A stretch of DNA of 64,000 nucleotides from Myxococcota bacterium (lineage in GTDB: Bacteria; Myxococcota_A; Bradymonadia; UBA7976; UBA1532). Location of the stretch: positions 1 through 64,000 of the forward strand of contig JAKLJY010000006.1 in the NCBI GenBank assembly GCA_023150895.1, read 5' to 3'. Shown one piece after another: positions 53,882-62,204 of this stretch; position 1 is the first letter of the stretch, and each line of letters begins with the position of its first letter. Below the pieces are notes generated by a model, which had not been told where the DNA came from, made no database searches, and worked only from the letters and a program-made list of their open reading frames with translations. Position numbers and translations under genes: made by a program.

Positions 53882-55288
53882 TCAGTCGTCCTTCCCGTCG
53901 ATTTTCCGGTATATGGTCCGCGTCGCGATCCCCAAGAGCTGGGCCGCCCGGCGCTTGTCGCCCCCGGTGTAGCGGAGCGTCTCGCGAATGACCCGCCGTT
54001 CGATCTCCTCGAGGGGGGTCCCGAGGGCGAAGCTCAGGCCCTCCTGCGGCGGTTCAGCGCCGGTCATGGTCTCGGGCAGGTCGTCGAGATCGATGACGGT
54101 GCCCCGCGCGAGGACCACCGCGCGCTCCATCGTATTGACGAGCTCCCGCACGTTGCCGGGCCAGGGGTAGTCGACGAGGGCGTCCATCGCGCGCCGCGAG
54201 ATGCCCTCCATCGGCTTGCCGTTCTGCTCGGCGAAGGCCCGCAGGAAGTGGTCGGCGAGCAGGGGGATGTCCTCTTTGCGGGCCCGCAGGGGCGGCAGCG
54301 TGATGGCGATGACGTTGAGGCGGTAGTAGAGGTCCTCTCGAAACTCCCCGGCCCGCACCTGCTGGGCGAGATCGAGGTTCGTCGCCGCGACGATGCGGCA
54401 ATCGACGCGCAGACTCTGGGCGCCGCCGACGCGCTCGTACTCCCCCGACTGCAAGACCCGCAGGAGCTTGACCTGCACGTGGGGCGCGAGCTCTCCGACC
54501 TCGTCGAGGAAGAGCGTCCCCCGGTGGGCGCGGGCGAAGCGCCCCTCCCGGGTGCTCGTCGCGCCGGTGAACGCGCCGCGCTCGGCGCCGAAGAGTTCGG
54601 CCTCGATGATGGACTCGGGCAGCGCACCGCAGTTGACGGCGACGAACGGACCGTCCGACCGGTTGGACATCCGGTGAATCGCGTGTGCGAAGAGCTCCTT
54701 GCCCGTGCCGCTCTCGCCCATCAGCAACACGGTGGCCTGGCTCGGCGCCGCCTGGCGGGCCGTTTCCATGACCTTGCGGAGCGCGGGCGCGTTGCCGACG
54801 ATGCCGGACCGGGGGCGTTCGCCCTGCGCGTCGGCGAGCTGAGCGCGGAGCGCCTTGTTCTCGGCGAGCAGCGCCTGCTTCTCGAGCACCCGCGCGACGA
54901 CCCGCTCGATCTGGGCCCGCCGGAAGGGCTTCGTGATGAAGTCGTACGCGCCTTCACGGACGGCCTCGACCGCCCGCTCGATGGTGCCGTAGGCGGTCAT
55001 GATGACCACCTCGACCTCGGGCGTCAGCGCCCGGGCATGCTTCAGGAGCTCGACGCCGCTCATCCCCGGCATCATGAGGTCGCTCAGGATGATGTCCACG
55101 GGACTCTGACGCAGCAGGTCGAGCGCCTCGCTGCCGTTCGTCGCCGGCAGCACGCGCAGCCCGAGCTTCTCGAAGATCTTCACGAGACTCGCGAGGTTTG
55201 CGGTGTCGTCGTCGACGACGAGAATCGTCGCGCGCGCGCCGGGCGGGGGGGTCGCGTCGGGCGCCGGTCGCTCGCTTTGGAGGCTCAT
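53882..55288 (-). CDS. NtrC-family sigma54-dependent response regulator
   Basis: A 468-residue activator. Receiver with Asp26/Asp27, phospho-acceptor Asp70, Thr98 and Lys120, all intact. The AAA+ domain has Walker A GESGTGKE, the sigma54-contacting GAFTGA loop at about 238-243 and Walker B GTLFLDEVGEL. The C-terminal Fis-type helix-turn-helix (GDKRRAAQLLGIATRTIYRKI) binds DNA. It probably controls the gsp operon that starts 200 bases downstream on the same strand (inference). Its kinase is not adjacent; the orphan-like histidine kinase at 62201-63760 is a possible partner. ATG 55288 chosen, GTG 55315 possible. Confidence 0.95.
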   Translation of the reverse strand: MSLQSERPAPDATPPPGARATILVVDDDTANLASLVKIFEKLGLRVLPATNGSEALDLLRQSPVDIILSDLMMPGMSGVELLKHARALTPEVEVVIMTAYGTIERAVEAVREGAYDFITKPFRRAQIERVVARVLEKQALLAENKALRAQLADAQGERPRSGIVGNAPALRKVMETARQAAPSQATVLLMGESGTGKELFAHAIHRMSNRSDGPFVAVNCGALPESIIEAELFGAERGAFTGATSTREGRFARAHRGTLFLDEVGELAPHVQVKLLRVLQSGEYERVGGAQSLRVDCRIVAATNLDLAQQVRAGEFREDLYYRLNVIAITLPPLRARKEDIPLLADHFLRAFAEQNGKPMEGISRRAMDALVDYPWPGNVRELVNTMERAVVLARGTVIDLDDLPETMTGAEPPQEGLSFALGTPLEEIERRVIRETLRYTGGDKRRAAQLLGIATRTIYRKIDGKDD

Positions 55289-55391
55289 CGGCGCGCACTC
55301 TCTTCCGGTCCGCACGGGAGGTCAACCCCCGCCGGCGGCCCCGACCACCACTTTTGCACGGGGTGGCTGTGATCCGGTCGCGGGAGTGGTT

Positions 55392-55397
55392 TAGAGT
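55392..55397 (+). promoter_or_regulatory. Candidate -10 box for the STAND ATPase gene
   Basis: TAGAGT, eight bases before GTG 55406 with no ribosome-binding site between. The layout is the same as before the NPC lipoprotein gene. The -35 region (TGTGAT or GTGATC) is poor. Confidence 0.35.
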
Positions 55398-55405
55398 CCC
55401 CGGCC

Positions 55406-58400
55406 GTGGAGCGGTTGCTTTCTTACATCGATGAACACCTCACCGAGCTGACGGGCGACTTGCTCCCGTCGCTGCTCGACGTAGACGCCGTCTATCGGGA
55501 GGTGCAGGGGAGCCTCCTCGCCGCCGGCGTCCACCAGGCGCTGTGGCACTTCACACAGTACGCCCGGACGCGCGATGCCCAGCAGCTCGAGGCGGTCTGG
55601 CGGGCCATGCAGTCCATGTGGCCCCCGGACCGCTTCTACTTCAGCTCGGTGGTGCGGGTCGTCTTCGGGTTCGAGGACCTGCTCGCGGTTCGCACCGTCC
55701 GGCAGTTTCACGATCCCGAGCTCTTTCTCGACGAACTCCGGCTGATGAGAGTCGTGGCGCGCGAGGCCCTGTGCACGCTGTCGGACCGCCTCCAGGGCCG
55801 GTACGGCAATCCGCTCCCCGGCGAGCACCGCTCGGAGCACCATACCCTGCCGGTCGTCCCCGTCCCCCGCATGTTGCCGACCCGTGGCGGGCAGGTCCTC
55901 GAGCTCGCGCCGCTCGCCGTCGACGTCTCGCCGGTCGCCGGCGACGTCGAAGCACGATTGCCGACGCCCCGGAACACCGGCACGTTGACGGGGCCCGGGG
56001 CCGTGCCTGCGCTCGGGGTCGAGGCGTTCGTCGGCCGCTCTGCGCCGATCGCCCGTCTCTGGGAACGCCTCGCGGCCGTCGGCGCGCCCGGCGCGGCGCA
56101 CCATGAGGTCATCGGCATCAAGGCGCCGGACGGCTACGGAAAGACGCGGCTCGTTCAACGGTTCGAGTCGCTGATCCGGACGGAGCTCGGCGTCGCCCCC
56201 CTCGTCCTGCGCGGGCGGGCGCCCCGCCTGTTCTCGCTGCCGCTGTGGCCGGTCGCTCAGCTCCTGCGAGGGTACTTCGAAGTGCCGATGGGGGCCGTCG
56301 GCCTCGAGGAGCGGGTTCGCAACGGGATTGCGCAACTCGTCGAGTACCTGCCGGACGAGGCGACCCGGCAAGCGCTCCTCGACGCGCGGGCCGGCCTCCT
56401 CGACCTGCTCGGCGATCCGGACACGCTCGCCCGGAGCGCCCGCCTCGATCCGCGGGCCGTCGGTCTGCGGCAGAAGCGCGCGCTCGTGGCGTTCGTCGAA
56501 GCGGTCGCCGCCCGGGCAACGGTCGAGACCAACGCGCCCCTCCTCCTTTTCGTGGAAGACACGGGCGAGATGGACGGGCCGTCCTGGGAGATGCTGCACC
56601 ACCTGTTGACGCACGTTCGTCCGCGGGTTCGCATGATGCTGGTGCTCACGTATCACGGGCACGCGTTCGTGCCGGCGGAACTGGGGCGGTATGCCGGCTT
56701 CACGGAGCTCGTCCTCGACCCGTTCGACATGGGCGACGGGGAGGCGCAGATCGACGCGTTGCTCGAGCCCAACGTCCTGTCCGAGACGATGCGCTTCAGG
56801 CTGATCAGCGCCGCGAAGGGCTCGCCGTTCCTGTTGGCTCAGTACGTGCGCAGTCTGGTCGCGGACGGCGTCCTCGGGCTGCGCAACGGCACATGGTCCG
56901 AGCTCGCCTCGCTCCCGCCGGGCGAGGCGCTCCACGATCTCGGACAGACGCTCGGCGCCCGGCTGGCCGCGTTGCCCGAGACGGCTCGCGAGGTGGTCGA
57001 GATCGTCGCCGTCGTGGAAGATGCAACGGGCGGTGCGATCCTCAACGAGGTCGCCGCGAGACGGGCCATCGGGGACGACGAGCTCGAGGCGGCGCTCTCC
57101 CGGCTTTCGGCCGACGGGCTCGTCGAGGTCTCCGGCACCGAAAACGATCGCACTGTCCGGATTCCGCATGCGCTGCTCCACGACGAGATCTACCGGCAGA
57201 TGCCCGCCGACCGTCGACGCAAGATCCACGAGGACGCCGGCGAGGTCTACGGGCGTCTGGCGGGCGCCGGCGGGTTCCCGGCGCTGGCCGCCGACCACCT
57301 GGCGCAGGCCGGACACGCCAGCCGGGCGCTCCACGGCCTGCTCGACGGGGTCGACCGCTGCGTGCGCAGCCACAACCTGCTCGGCGCCACGGAGCTGTGC
57401 AGCCAGGCGCTCGATCTCCTGAAGGGCCTCGGTCGGGACGACCAGGATCGCTTCTTGTTCCACGTGCTTCTGCGCCGGGAGCGGGTGCTGTCCCTGATGG
57501 GGCATCGGGAAGCACAGGGGGCCGACCTCCGCAAGCTCGAGCCGCTGGCCGTCAAGGTGGCGACCGAGCACGAGCGGACGCAACTCGCCTTCCGCCGGGC
57601 TCGATTCTCGATTCAGGGCGCGGCACACGACGAGGTCGAGAGCCTGCTCCTGCCGCCGGGCGCACGTCCGACCGCGCGGGCGCTTTTCGTCCTCGGGGTG
57701 AACGAGTGGCAGCAGGGTCACCGCGCCGAAGCACGCGCTCTGCTGGAGGAGGCCGCCGCGGCGCGCCCGTCCGAGCTGTCGGAGCGCGTCCGGGCCCGGG
57801 TCCTGCACGCCCTGGCCACCATCGACGCCCGAGAGGGTCGGATGTCGGAAGCGCTCCACCACTTCTTCGAGTCCTGGCGTTCGACGCGGCGGGCCGGGGA
57901 CGTGCTCGGAGAAGCGCTGACGATCCAGCAGCTCGGCAACCTGTACTGGACGTGGGGTCGGCTCATGGACGCCGACCGCCTGCTCCGCCGGGCCGAGCGC
58001 CTCCTCGGCGAGGCCGGTGAGACGCGGGCCCGCTCCCGGTGCCTCGTTCAGCTCGGCAACCTCCACGCCTCGATGGGGGACTTCGACGAGGCGTTCCGTT
58101 GTTTCGGCGACGTGCTTCAATCCGCCGAGAAGGACGTCGCCCGACTCGACCACGTCGCCGCCGTCATCGGGCAGAGCCGCATCCTCGTCTGCCGGGGCAA
58201 CTATGAGAACGCCACCTCGCTGGTCGGCCAATGCCTGAAGGAGCTTGCCCGGCGCCCCGTGCGGCATCCCATCATGGTCGACGCGCTCGTCACGATGGCG
58301 ACGACCTTCGCCGTGGCCGCGCGGGGCAAACAGCTCGTCGTCGGCGCCCTGAACTACGCCAACGAAGCCGCCGACAAGGCGACCGAGATGAGCTACTTCA

Positions 58401-58756
58401 AAGGCCTCGTGCAGGCGATCGGTATTCAGGTCCGGGCGCTGCTCGCGCTCGGTCGCCACTCCGAGGCCGAAGCCAAACTCGCCGATCTCGACGTCGCGTA
58501 TGCGAGCGCAGTGCAGCGGGACGTTCGACTCGAGCGGCTCCGGGCCGAGGTCGAGCTGTATCGCCACGGCGTCCGTAAGGCCCGCGGAGACACGGCCGGC
58601 GCCGAGCAGGCCCGTCAGGCAGCCTGGAACGAGCTGATGGCGCAGGTCCGCTGCCTCGAAGGCACTGGGCTCGAGCGCGGTTTCCTCTCGAACATCGTGC
58701 CCCACCGCGAGATCCTGCAAGCGATGGAGCGCGAGGAGGCCGGGGCAGGAGGCTGA
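55406..58756 (+). CDS. STAND-type signalling ATPase with TPR-like C-terminus
   Basis: A 1116-residue cytoplasmic protein. Residues 1-190 are an unrecognised helical domain that may be an input or effector module. An AAA-like NTPase of the MalT/AguA (STAND) kind spans about 215-520: the P-loop is A240-PDGY-GKT247, with Ala in place of the first Gly, and the Walker B-like strand is LLLFVEDTGEMD. A winged-helix-like region follows (LSRLSADGLVEVSG...IPHALLHDEIYRQMP), then about 500 residues of TPR-like helices (IQQLGNLYWTWGRLMDADRLL; CLVQLGNLHASMGDFDEAFRCF). No DNA-binding output domain is recognised. GTG start without a ribosome-binding site. Confidence 0.8.
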   Translation: MERLLSYIDEHLTELTGDLLPSLLDVDAVYREVQGSLLAAGVHQALWHFTQYARTRDAQQLEAVWRAMQSMWPPDRFYFSSVVRVVFGFEDLLAVRTVRQFHDPELFLDELRLMRVVAREALCTLSDRLQGRYGNPLPGEHRSEHHTLPVVPVPRMLPTRGGQVLELAPLAVDVSPVAGDVEARLPTPRNTGTLTGPGAVPALGVEAFVGRSAPIARLWERLAAVGAPGAAHHEVIGIKAPDGYGKTRLVQRFESLIRTELGVAPLVLRGRAPRLFSLPLWPVAQLLRGYFEVPMGAVGLEERVRNGIAQLVEYLPDEATRQALLDARAGLLDLLGDPDTLARSARLDPRAVGLRQKRALVAFVEAVAARATVETNAPLLLFVEDTGEMDGPSWEMLHHLLTHVRPRVRMMLVLTYHGHAFVPAELGRYAGFTELVLDPFDMGDGEAQIDALLEPNVLSETMRFRLISAAKGSPFLLAQYVRSLVADGVLGLRNGTWSELASLPPGEALHDLGQTLGARLAALPETAREVVEIVAVVEDATGGAILNEVAARRAIGDDELEAALSRLSADGLVEVSGTENDRTVRIPHALLHDEIYRQMPADRRRKIHEDAGEVYGRLAGAGGFPALAADHLAQAGHASRALHGLLDGVDRCVRSHNLLGATELCSQALDLLKGLGRDDQDRFLFHVLLRRERVLSLMGHREAQGADLRKLEPLAVKVATEHERTQLAFRRARFSIQGAAHDEVESLLLPPGARPTARALFVLGVNEWQQGHRAEARALLEEAAAARPSELSERVRARVLHALATIDAREGRMSEALHHFFESWRSTRRAGDVLGEALTIQQLGNLYWTWGRLMDADRLLRRAERLLGEAGETRARSRCLVQLGNLHASMGDFDEAFRCFGDVLQSAEKDVARLDHVAAVIGQSRILVCRGNYENATSLVGQCLKELARRPVRHPIMVDALVTMATTFAVAARGKQLVVGALNYANEAADKATEMSYFKGLVQAIGIQVRALLALGRHSEAEAKLADLDVAYASAVQRDVRLERLRAEVELYRHGVRKARGDTAGAEQARQAAWNELMAQVRCLEGTGLERGFLSNIVPHREILQAMEREEAGAGG

Positions 58757-58764
58757 GCCCGCCC

Positions 58765-58795
58765 GAGCGCCACGCCACCGGTTCGACGTGGCCTC
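58765..58795. terminator. Stem-loop between convergent genes
   Basis: GCCACG (58769-58774) pairs with CGTGGC (58787-58792); GAG and CTC extend the stem across a one-base bulge. It begins nine bases after the STAND gene stop and may terminate one or both convergent transcripts. Confidence 0.4.
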
Positions 58796-60389
58796 AGGTG
58801 AGGCCGAGCACGCGGTACAGGGGCACGGGCCGCGACTTGCCCTTCATCTCTTTCGGGGGCCGCTCTTCGTACTGCATGCGGTCCGCCAGGGCAAAATAGA
58901 CCGGATCCGTCACCAGGATCTCGCCGGCACCGGCGGCGGAGCACAGGCGCGCCGCCGTGTTCACGGTGTCGCCGATGACCGTGAACGAGAGCGTGCGGGT
59001 CGAGCCCATGTAGCCGGCGACGACCTCACCGCTGTTGATGCCACAACCGACGTGAATCGCGTCCTCGCCATTTGCCACGCGGAATCGATTGAAGTCCGCG
59101 AGCGCCTTCATCATGTCGAGGGCTGCGCGCACGGCACGGACCGTGTGGTCCTCCTGGCGGACGGGCGCGCCCCAGACGGCCATGATCTCGTCCCCCACGA
59201 ATTTGTCGAGGGTGCCGTCGTGCTGAAAGATGATGTCCACCATGATCTCGAAATACTCGTTGAGCATCGAGACCAGCTTCTGCGGCGGCATCCGCTCGCT
59301 CATCGAGGTGAAGCCGCGAATGTCGGAGAAAAGGACGGTCGCCTGACGGAGTTCGCCGCCCTTCTCCATCGCGAGGCCGCCTTTGACGACCTGTTCGACG
59401 AGGTTGGGCGAGAGCAGACGCGACAGGTTGGCGCGTGCGACGGCTTCGGCCTCGGCGCGCTTGGCGAGTCGGGCGTTGGCGACCTGCACGGCGGCCTGAT
59501 TCGCGAAGACCGACAGGATCTGGAGATCCTTCTCGGTGAAGACCCCCGTGGCGATCTGGGTGTCGAGGTGGATCATCCCGAGCAGTTCGTCGTGAAACAG
59601 CAGCGGGACGCACATCGTGCTGCGAATGCCCTGCAGGATGATGCTGTGACTGCCACCGAACCGGCTGTCGATGGTCGCGTCGCTGCTCAGCACCGCGTGG
59701 TGCTCGTTCTTGACCTCGTTCAGGATCGTCTGTGAGAGCTCCATCTGGCCCTCGCTGCCGCCCTTGCGATGCTTGATGGCCCGGGGCACGGGCTCGCCGG
59801 CGTCGTCGAGCAGCAGGATGACCCCGCGATCGGCCGTCGTGAACTCGAAGGCCTTGTCGAGGATCTTGCGAAGCAGGACGTCGATGTCGAGCACGCTCCC
59901 GACGTCCTGGTTGGTCTCGAACGCGATGCGCAGCTTCTCGTAATCGGCGCGGACGTTGGCTTCGAGGGGGATCATCGCCTCGGGGACGAACTGCCGGCTC
60001 CGCGCGTCGTCCCCCTGAAGACGGGCCCGAATGGCCGTCTCGTGGTTGAACGCCGGGTTGATCGTCACCTGCTTCATGGCGGCCTGGGCTTCCGGGAGGC
60101 GGTCGCCCTCGACGAAAACGCAGCGGGTGCTGCCGAGCGTGATGGTGTCCCCGTCGTTGAGCCGGGTACGCCCGGGAATGCGCTCGCCGTTGACGTAGGT
60201 GCCGTTGCGGCTGCCCATGTCCTGGAGCCAGTAGCCGCCGTCGACGAAGGTGATCAGCGCGTGTTCCTTGCTGACCACGCGGTCGAGGATCTGCACGTGC
60301 TGATCCGGATGGCGGCCGAGCGTGTTGATGGCGCGCAGGAGCGTGTCCTTCTGCACGCCATCCGGGCTGATGACGACGAGTTTGGCCAT
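58794..60389 (-). CDS. FHA-GAF-class III adenylate cyclase
   Basis: A 531-residue soluble signalling enzyme. FHA domain at 1-100 (LGRHPDQHVQI, SKEHALI, GSRNGTYVNG), which should read a phosphothreonine. GAF domain at about 155-310. Class III cyclase at about 345-520: first metal Asp356 (FSDIRGFTS), second in FVGDEIMAVWG, and the transition-state Asn/Arg in VNTAARL. The adenine-selecting Lys (DKFVGD) and Thr (SFTVIGDT) predict cAMP rather than cGMP. No Ser/Thr kinase for the FHA is visible in the window. ATG overlaps the stop of the TPR lipoprotein by one base. Confidence 0.93.
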   Translation of the reverse strand: MAKLVVISPDGVQKDTLLRAINTLGRHPDQHVQILDRVVSKEHALITFVDGGYWLQDMGSRNGTYVNGERIPGRTRLNDGDTITLGSTRCVFVEGDRLPEAQAAMKQVTINPAFNHETAIRARLQGDDARSRQFVPEAMIPLEANVRADYEKLRIAFETNQDVGSVLDIDVLLRKILDKAFEFTTADRGVILLLDDAGEPVPRAIKHRKGGSEGQMELSQTILNEVKNEHHAVLSSDATIDSRFGGSHSIILQGIRSTMCVPLLFHDELLGMIHLDTQIATGVFTEKDLQILSVFANQAAVQVANARLAKRAEAEAVARANLSRLLSPNLVEQVVKGGLAMEKGGELRQATVLFSDIRGFTSMSERMPPQKLVSMLNEYFEIMVDIIFQHDGTLDKFVGDEIMAVWGAPVRQEDHTVRAVRAALDMMKALADFNRFRVANGEDAIHVGCGINSGEVVAGYMGSTRTLSFTVIGDTVNTAARLCSAAGAGEILVTDPVYFALADRMQYEERPPKEMKGKSRPVPLYRVLGLT

Positions 60390-61456
60390 TACCGTCCGCT
60401 TGATGGGCCAGGCGCCCGGGACAGGGCGCGCAGGGCTTCGATCCTCTGCCGGACTTTACCCTCGGGGTCGGCGTTCTTCACGTTTTTCAGCATGGATTCG
60501 TAGGCCTCGATGGCGCCGGGCACATCGCCGCGCTCTTCCTGAAGAACGGCGAGGTTCTCCCAGGCGCGCGGTTCCGACGGTGCGAGCCGTGCCGCGGCCC
60601 GCAGCGCGGTCTCGGCCTCGGCGTGTTTGCCGGCCTGCGCCAGCGCCGTCCCCAGCCGGAGTTGCGCGAGCGCGTCCTCCGGGTGAGCGCGGGCGGCGAC
60701 GTCGAGCGCGGCGGCGGCGTCGCCGTATCGTCCGTCCCTCGCCAGGGCGGCGCCGAACTCCGCCTGCGTGCGAGCGTCGCTCGGGGCGGCACTCGCAGCG
60801 GCCTGAAGGGCACGAAGCGCGGCCCCATCGTCCCCGGTCTCCTGGCGCGCCACGGCGAGGAGCTTCTGGACGCGGGGGTCGTCGGGGCGCTGCAACGCGA
60901 GCGCGTCGAGCAGAGGCCGCGCCTCGCCGGCGCGCCCGAGATCGATGAGCAGCGCCGCGAGCCCGAAGGCGCTGTCCTGGTGGCCCGGATCGGAGGCATG
61001 GGCGCGCTTGAACTCATCGAGCGCCCGCAGTTTCTGGCCATCTTCGGCCAACAAACGCGCGAGCGCCCCCCGAATCCCGGCGTCCTTCGGGCTGAGATTC
61101 GTAGCCTCGACCAGGCGCGCGATGGCCTCGGCCCGCTTGCCGCGGGCATTGAACTCGGCGGCTCGCAGAACGAGGGCGTCCGCCTTGGCCTGGTCGGCCT
61201 GGGCGTCGCCCGCCGGGACGGGCTCCCACACCGGTGCGGAGCGGGCGGTCTTCGGCGGCTCGGGAGGGCGGTCGGCGTCCCACGGGCCGGCGTCGGGAAA
61301 CGCCGTCGACGGGGGCGGCTGCCACTCCGCCTTCTTCGGGGCGCAGCCGCCCGCGACCGACACCGCGGCGACCGCGAACAGGCCCGCGCGCAGGCGAAAG
61401 GGAACGATCGGTCGGATGAAGCGGGGACGCGGGGCCTTCGACATGAGTCCGTGCAT
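60389..61456 (-). CDS. TPR lipoprotein
   Basis: A 355-residue protein. An unusually long basic N-terminus (KAPRPRFIRPIVPFRLR) precedes a hydrophobic segment ending VSVAGGC; Cys38 is the probable lipidation site, with Ala at -3. A Pro-rich linker leads to six or more tandem TPRs from about residue 110 (AIARLVEATNLSPKDAGI; ALDEFKRAHASDPGHQDSA; AAAALDVAARAHPEDALAQL). The role is unknown. Operonic position with the cyclase suggests an envelope sensor or scaffold. A shorter start at ATG 61444 is possible. Confidence 0.78.
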   Translation of the reverse strand: MHGLMSKAPRPRFIRPIVPFRLRAGLFAVAAVSVAGGCAPKKAEWQPPPSTAFPDAGPWDADRPPEPPKTARSAPVWEPVPAGDAQADQAKADALVLRAAEFNARGKRAEAIARLVEATNLSPKDAGIRGALARLLAEDGQKLRALDEFKRAHASDPGHQDSAFGLAALLIDLGRAGEARPLLDALALQRPDDPRVQKLLAVARQETGDDGAALRALQAAASAAPSDARTQAEFGAALARDGRYGDAAAALDVAARAHPEDALAQLRLGTALAQAGKHAEAETALRAAARLAPSEPRAWENLAVLQEERGDVPGAIEAYESMLKNVKNADPEGKVRQRIEALRALSRAPGPSSGR

Positions 61457-61472
61457 ACCACGGCCCCGGCCG

Positions 61473-62204
61473 TCAGGCCAACGGCGCGGCGGTCGACCGG
61501 ACCTCGGCGACCACCGGAAAATGGTCGCTCGTCTGCACCTCGCGTACGACACGGGTCGGGCCCGCTCCGAGGCCGCCGCCGGCCAGGACGTAGTCGATCC
61601 GTCGGTTCGGCGCGCGAACGCTGAAGGTCAGCGGATCCCCCGTGCCGCATGCGTCGAAGAGGTCGACGAGCCCCGCCCCGTCGGCGAGCGGCGCCCCGCG
61701 AAGGGTGGCGAGCGTCGCGGAAGTCGGCACGTCGTTGAAGTCGCCGGCCAGCACCGTCGGCCCGGCACACCGGCCGAGCTCCTCGCGGATGCGGCGCGCC
61801 TGATCTTCGCGCTCCGCCTCGAAAATGCTCAGATGGGTCGTCCAGACGTTGAGGGCGGGCGTCGTGTCGAGGGCGACCTGCAAGAGGACGCGTTGTTCGT
61901 CCGCGGCCCGCGGCAGGAGGGCGACCGACACCGAACGGAAGCCCCGCTTCGACAGGACGGCGACACCGAAGCGACCGCCGCGCGCGTCGGTCAATGCGCC
62001 GGCGAACGCGACGTGCGGGCACTGCAACCGGGCCGCGAGCACCGCGGGCTGATCGACGCACTCGCCCATCTGCCATCGGACGCCGACTTCCTGGAGGCAG
62101 ACGACGTCGGGCGCGAGCGTCGAGAGCGCATCGCCGAGGGCAGCGAGGCCGCCGTCGAGGCCGAGCCGGATGTTGTAGGTGACCACCACGGGGGAAAAAC
62201 TCAC
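61473..62204 (-). CDS. Endonuclease/exonuclease/phosphatase-fold protein
   Basis: A 243-residue protein of the DNase I-like EEP family. Motifs in order: TYNIR, CLQEV (metal Glu), TTHLS, GDFND, RRIDYVL and SDHFPV (catalytic His). Members hydrolyse phosphodiesters or phosphomonoesters of nucleic acids, lipids or inositols, so the substrate cannot be named. No signal peptide. GTG 62204 lies six bases after GAGGAG; GTG 62210 directly abuts that site and is less likely. The coding region overlaps the 3' end of the kinase gene. Confidence 0.9.
   Translation of the reverse strand: MSFSPVVVTYNIRLGLDGGLAALGDALSTLAPDVVCLQEVGVRWQMGECVDQPAVLAARLQCPHVAFAGALTDARGGRFGVAVLSKRGFRSVSVALLPRAADEQRVLLQVALDTTPALNVWTTHLSIFEAEREDQARRIREELGRCAGPTVLAGDFNDVPTSATLATLRGAPLADGAGLVDLFDACGTGDPLTFSVRAPNRRIDYVLAGGGLGAGPTRVVREVQTSDHFPVVAEVRSTAAPLA

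Noticed and set aside
55391-58720. Minus-strand open frame of about 1109 codons
   Set aside because: It is the mirror of the STAND ATPase gene. Its translation is rich in Arg, Glu, Asp, His, Gly and Pro without domain motifs, and the plus-strand product has clear ATPase and TPR signals. High GC at third positions makes such frames common.
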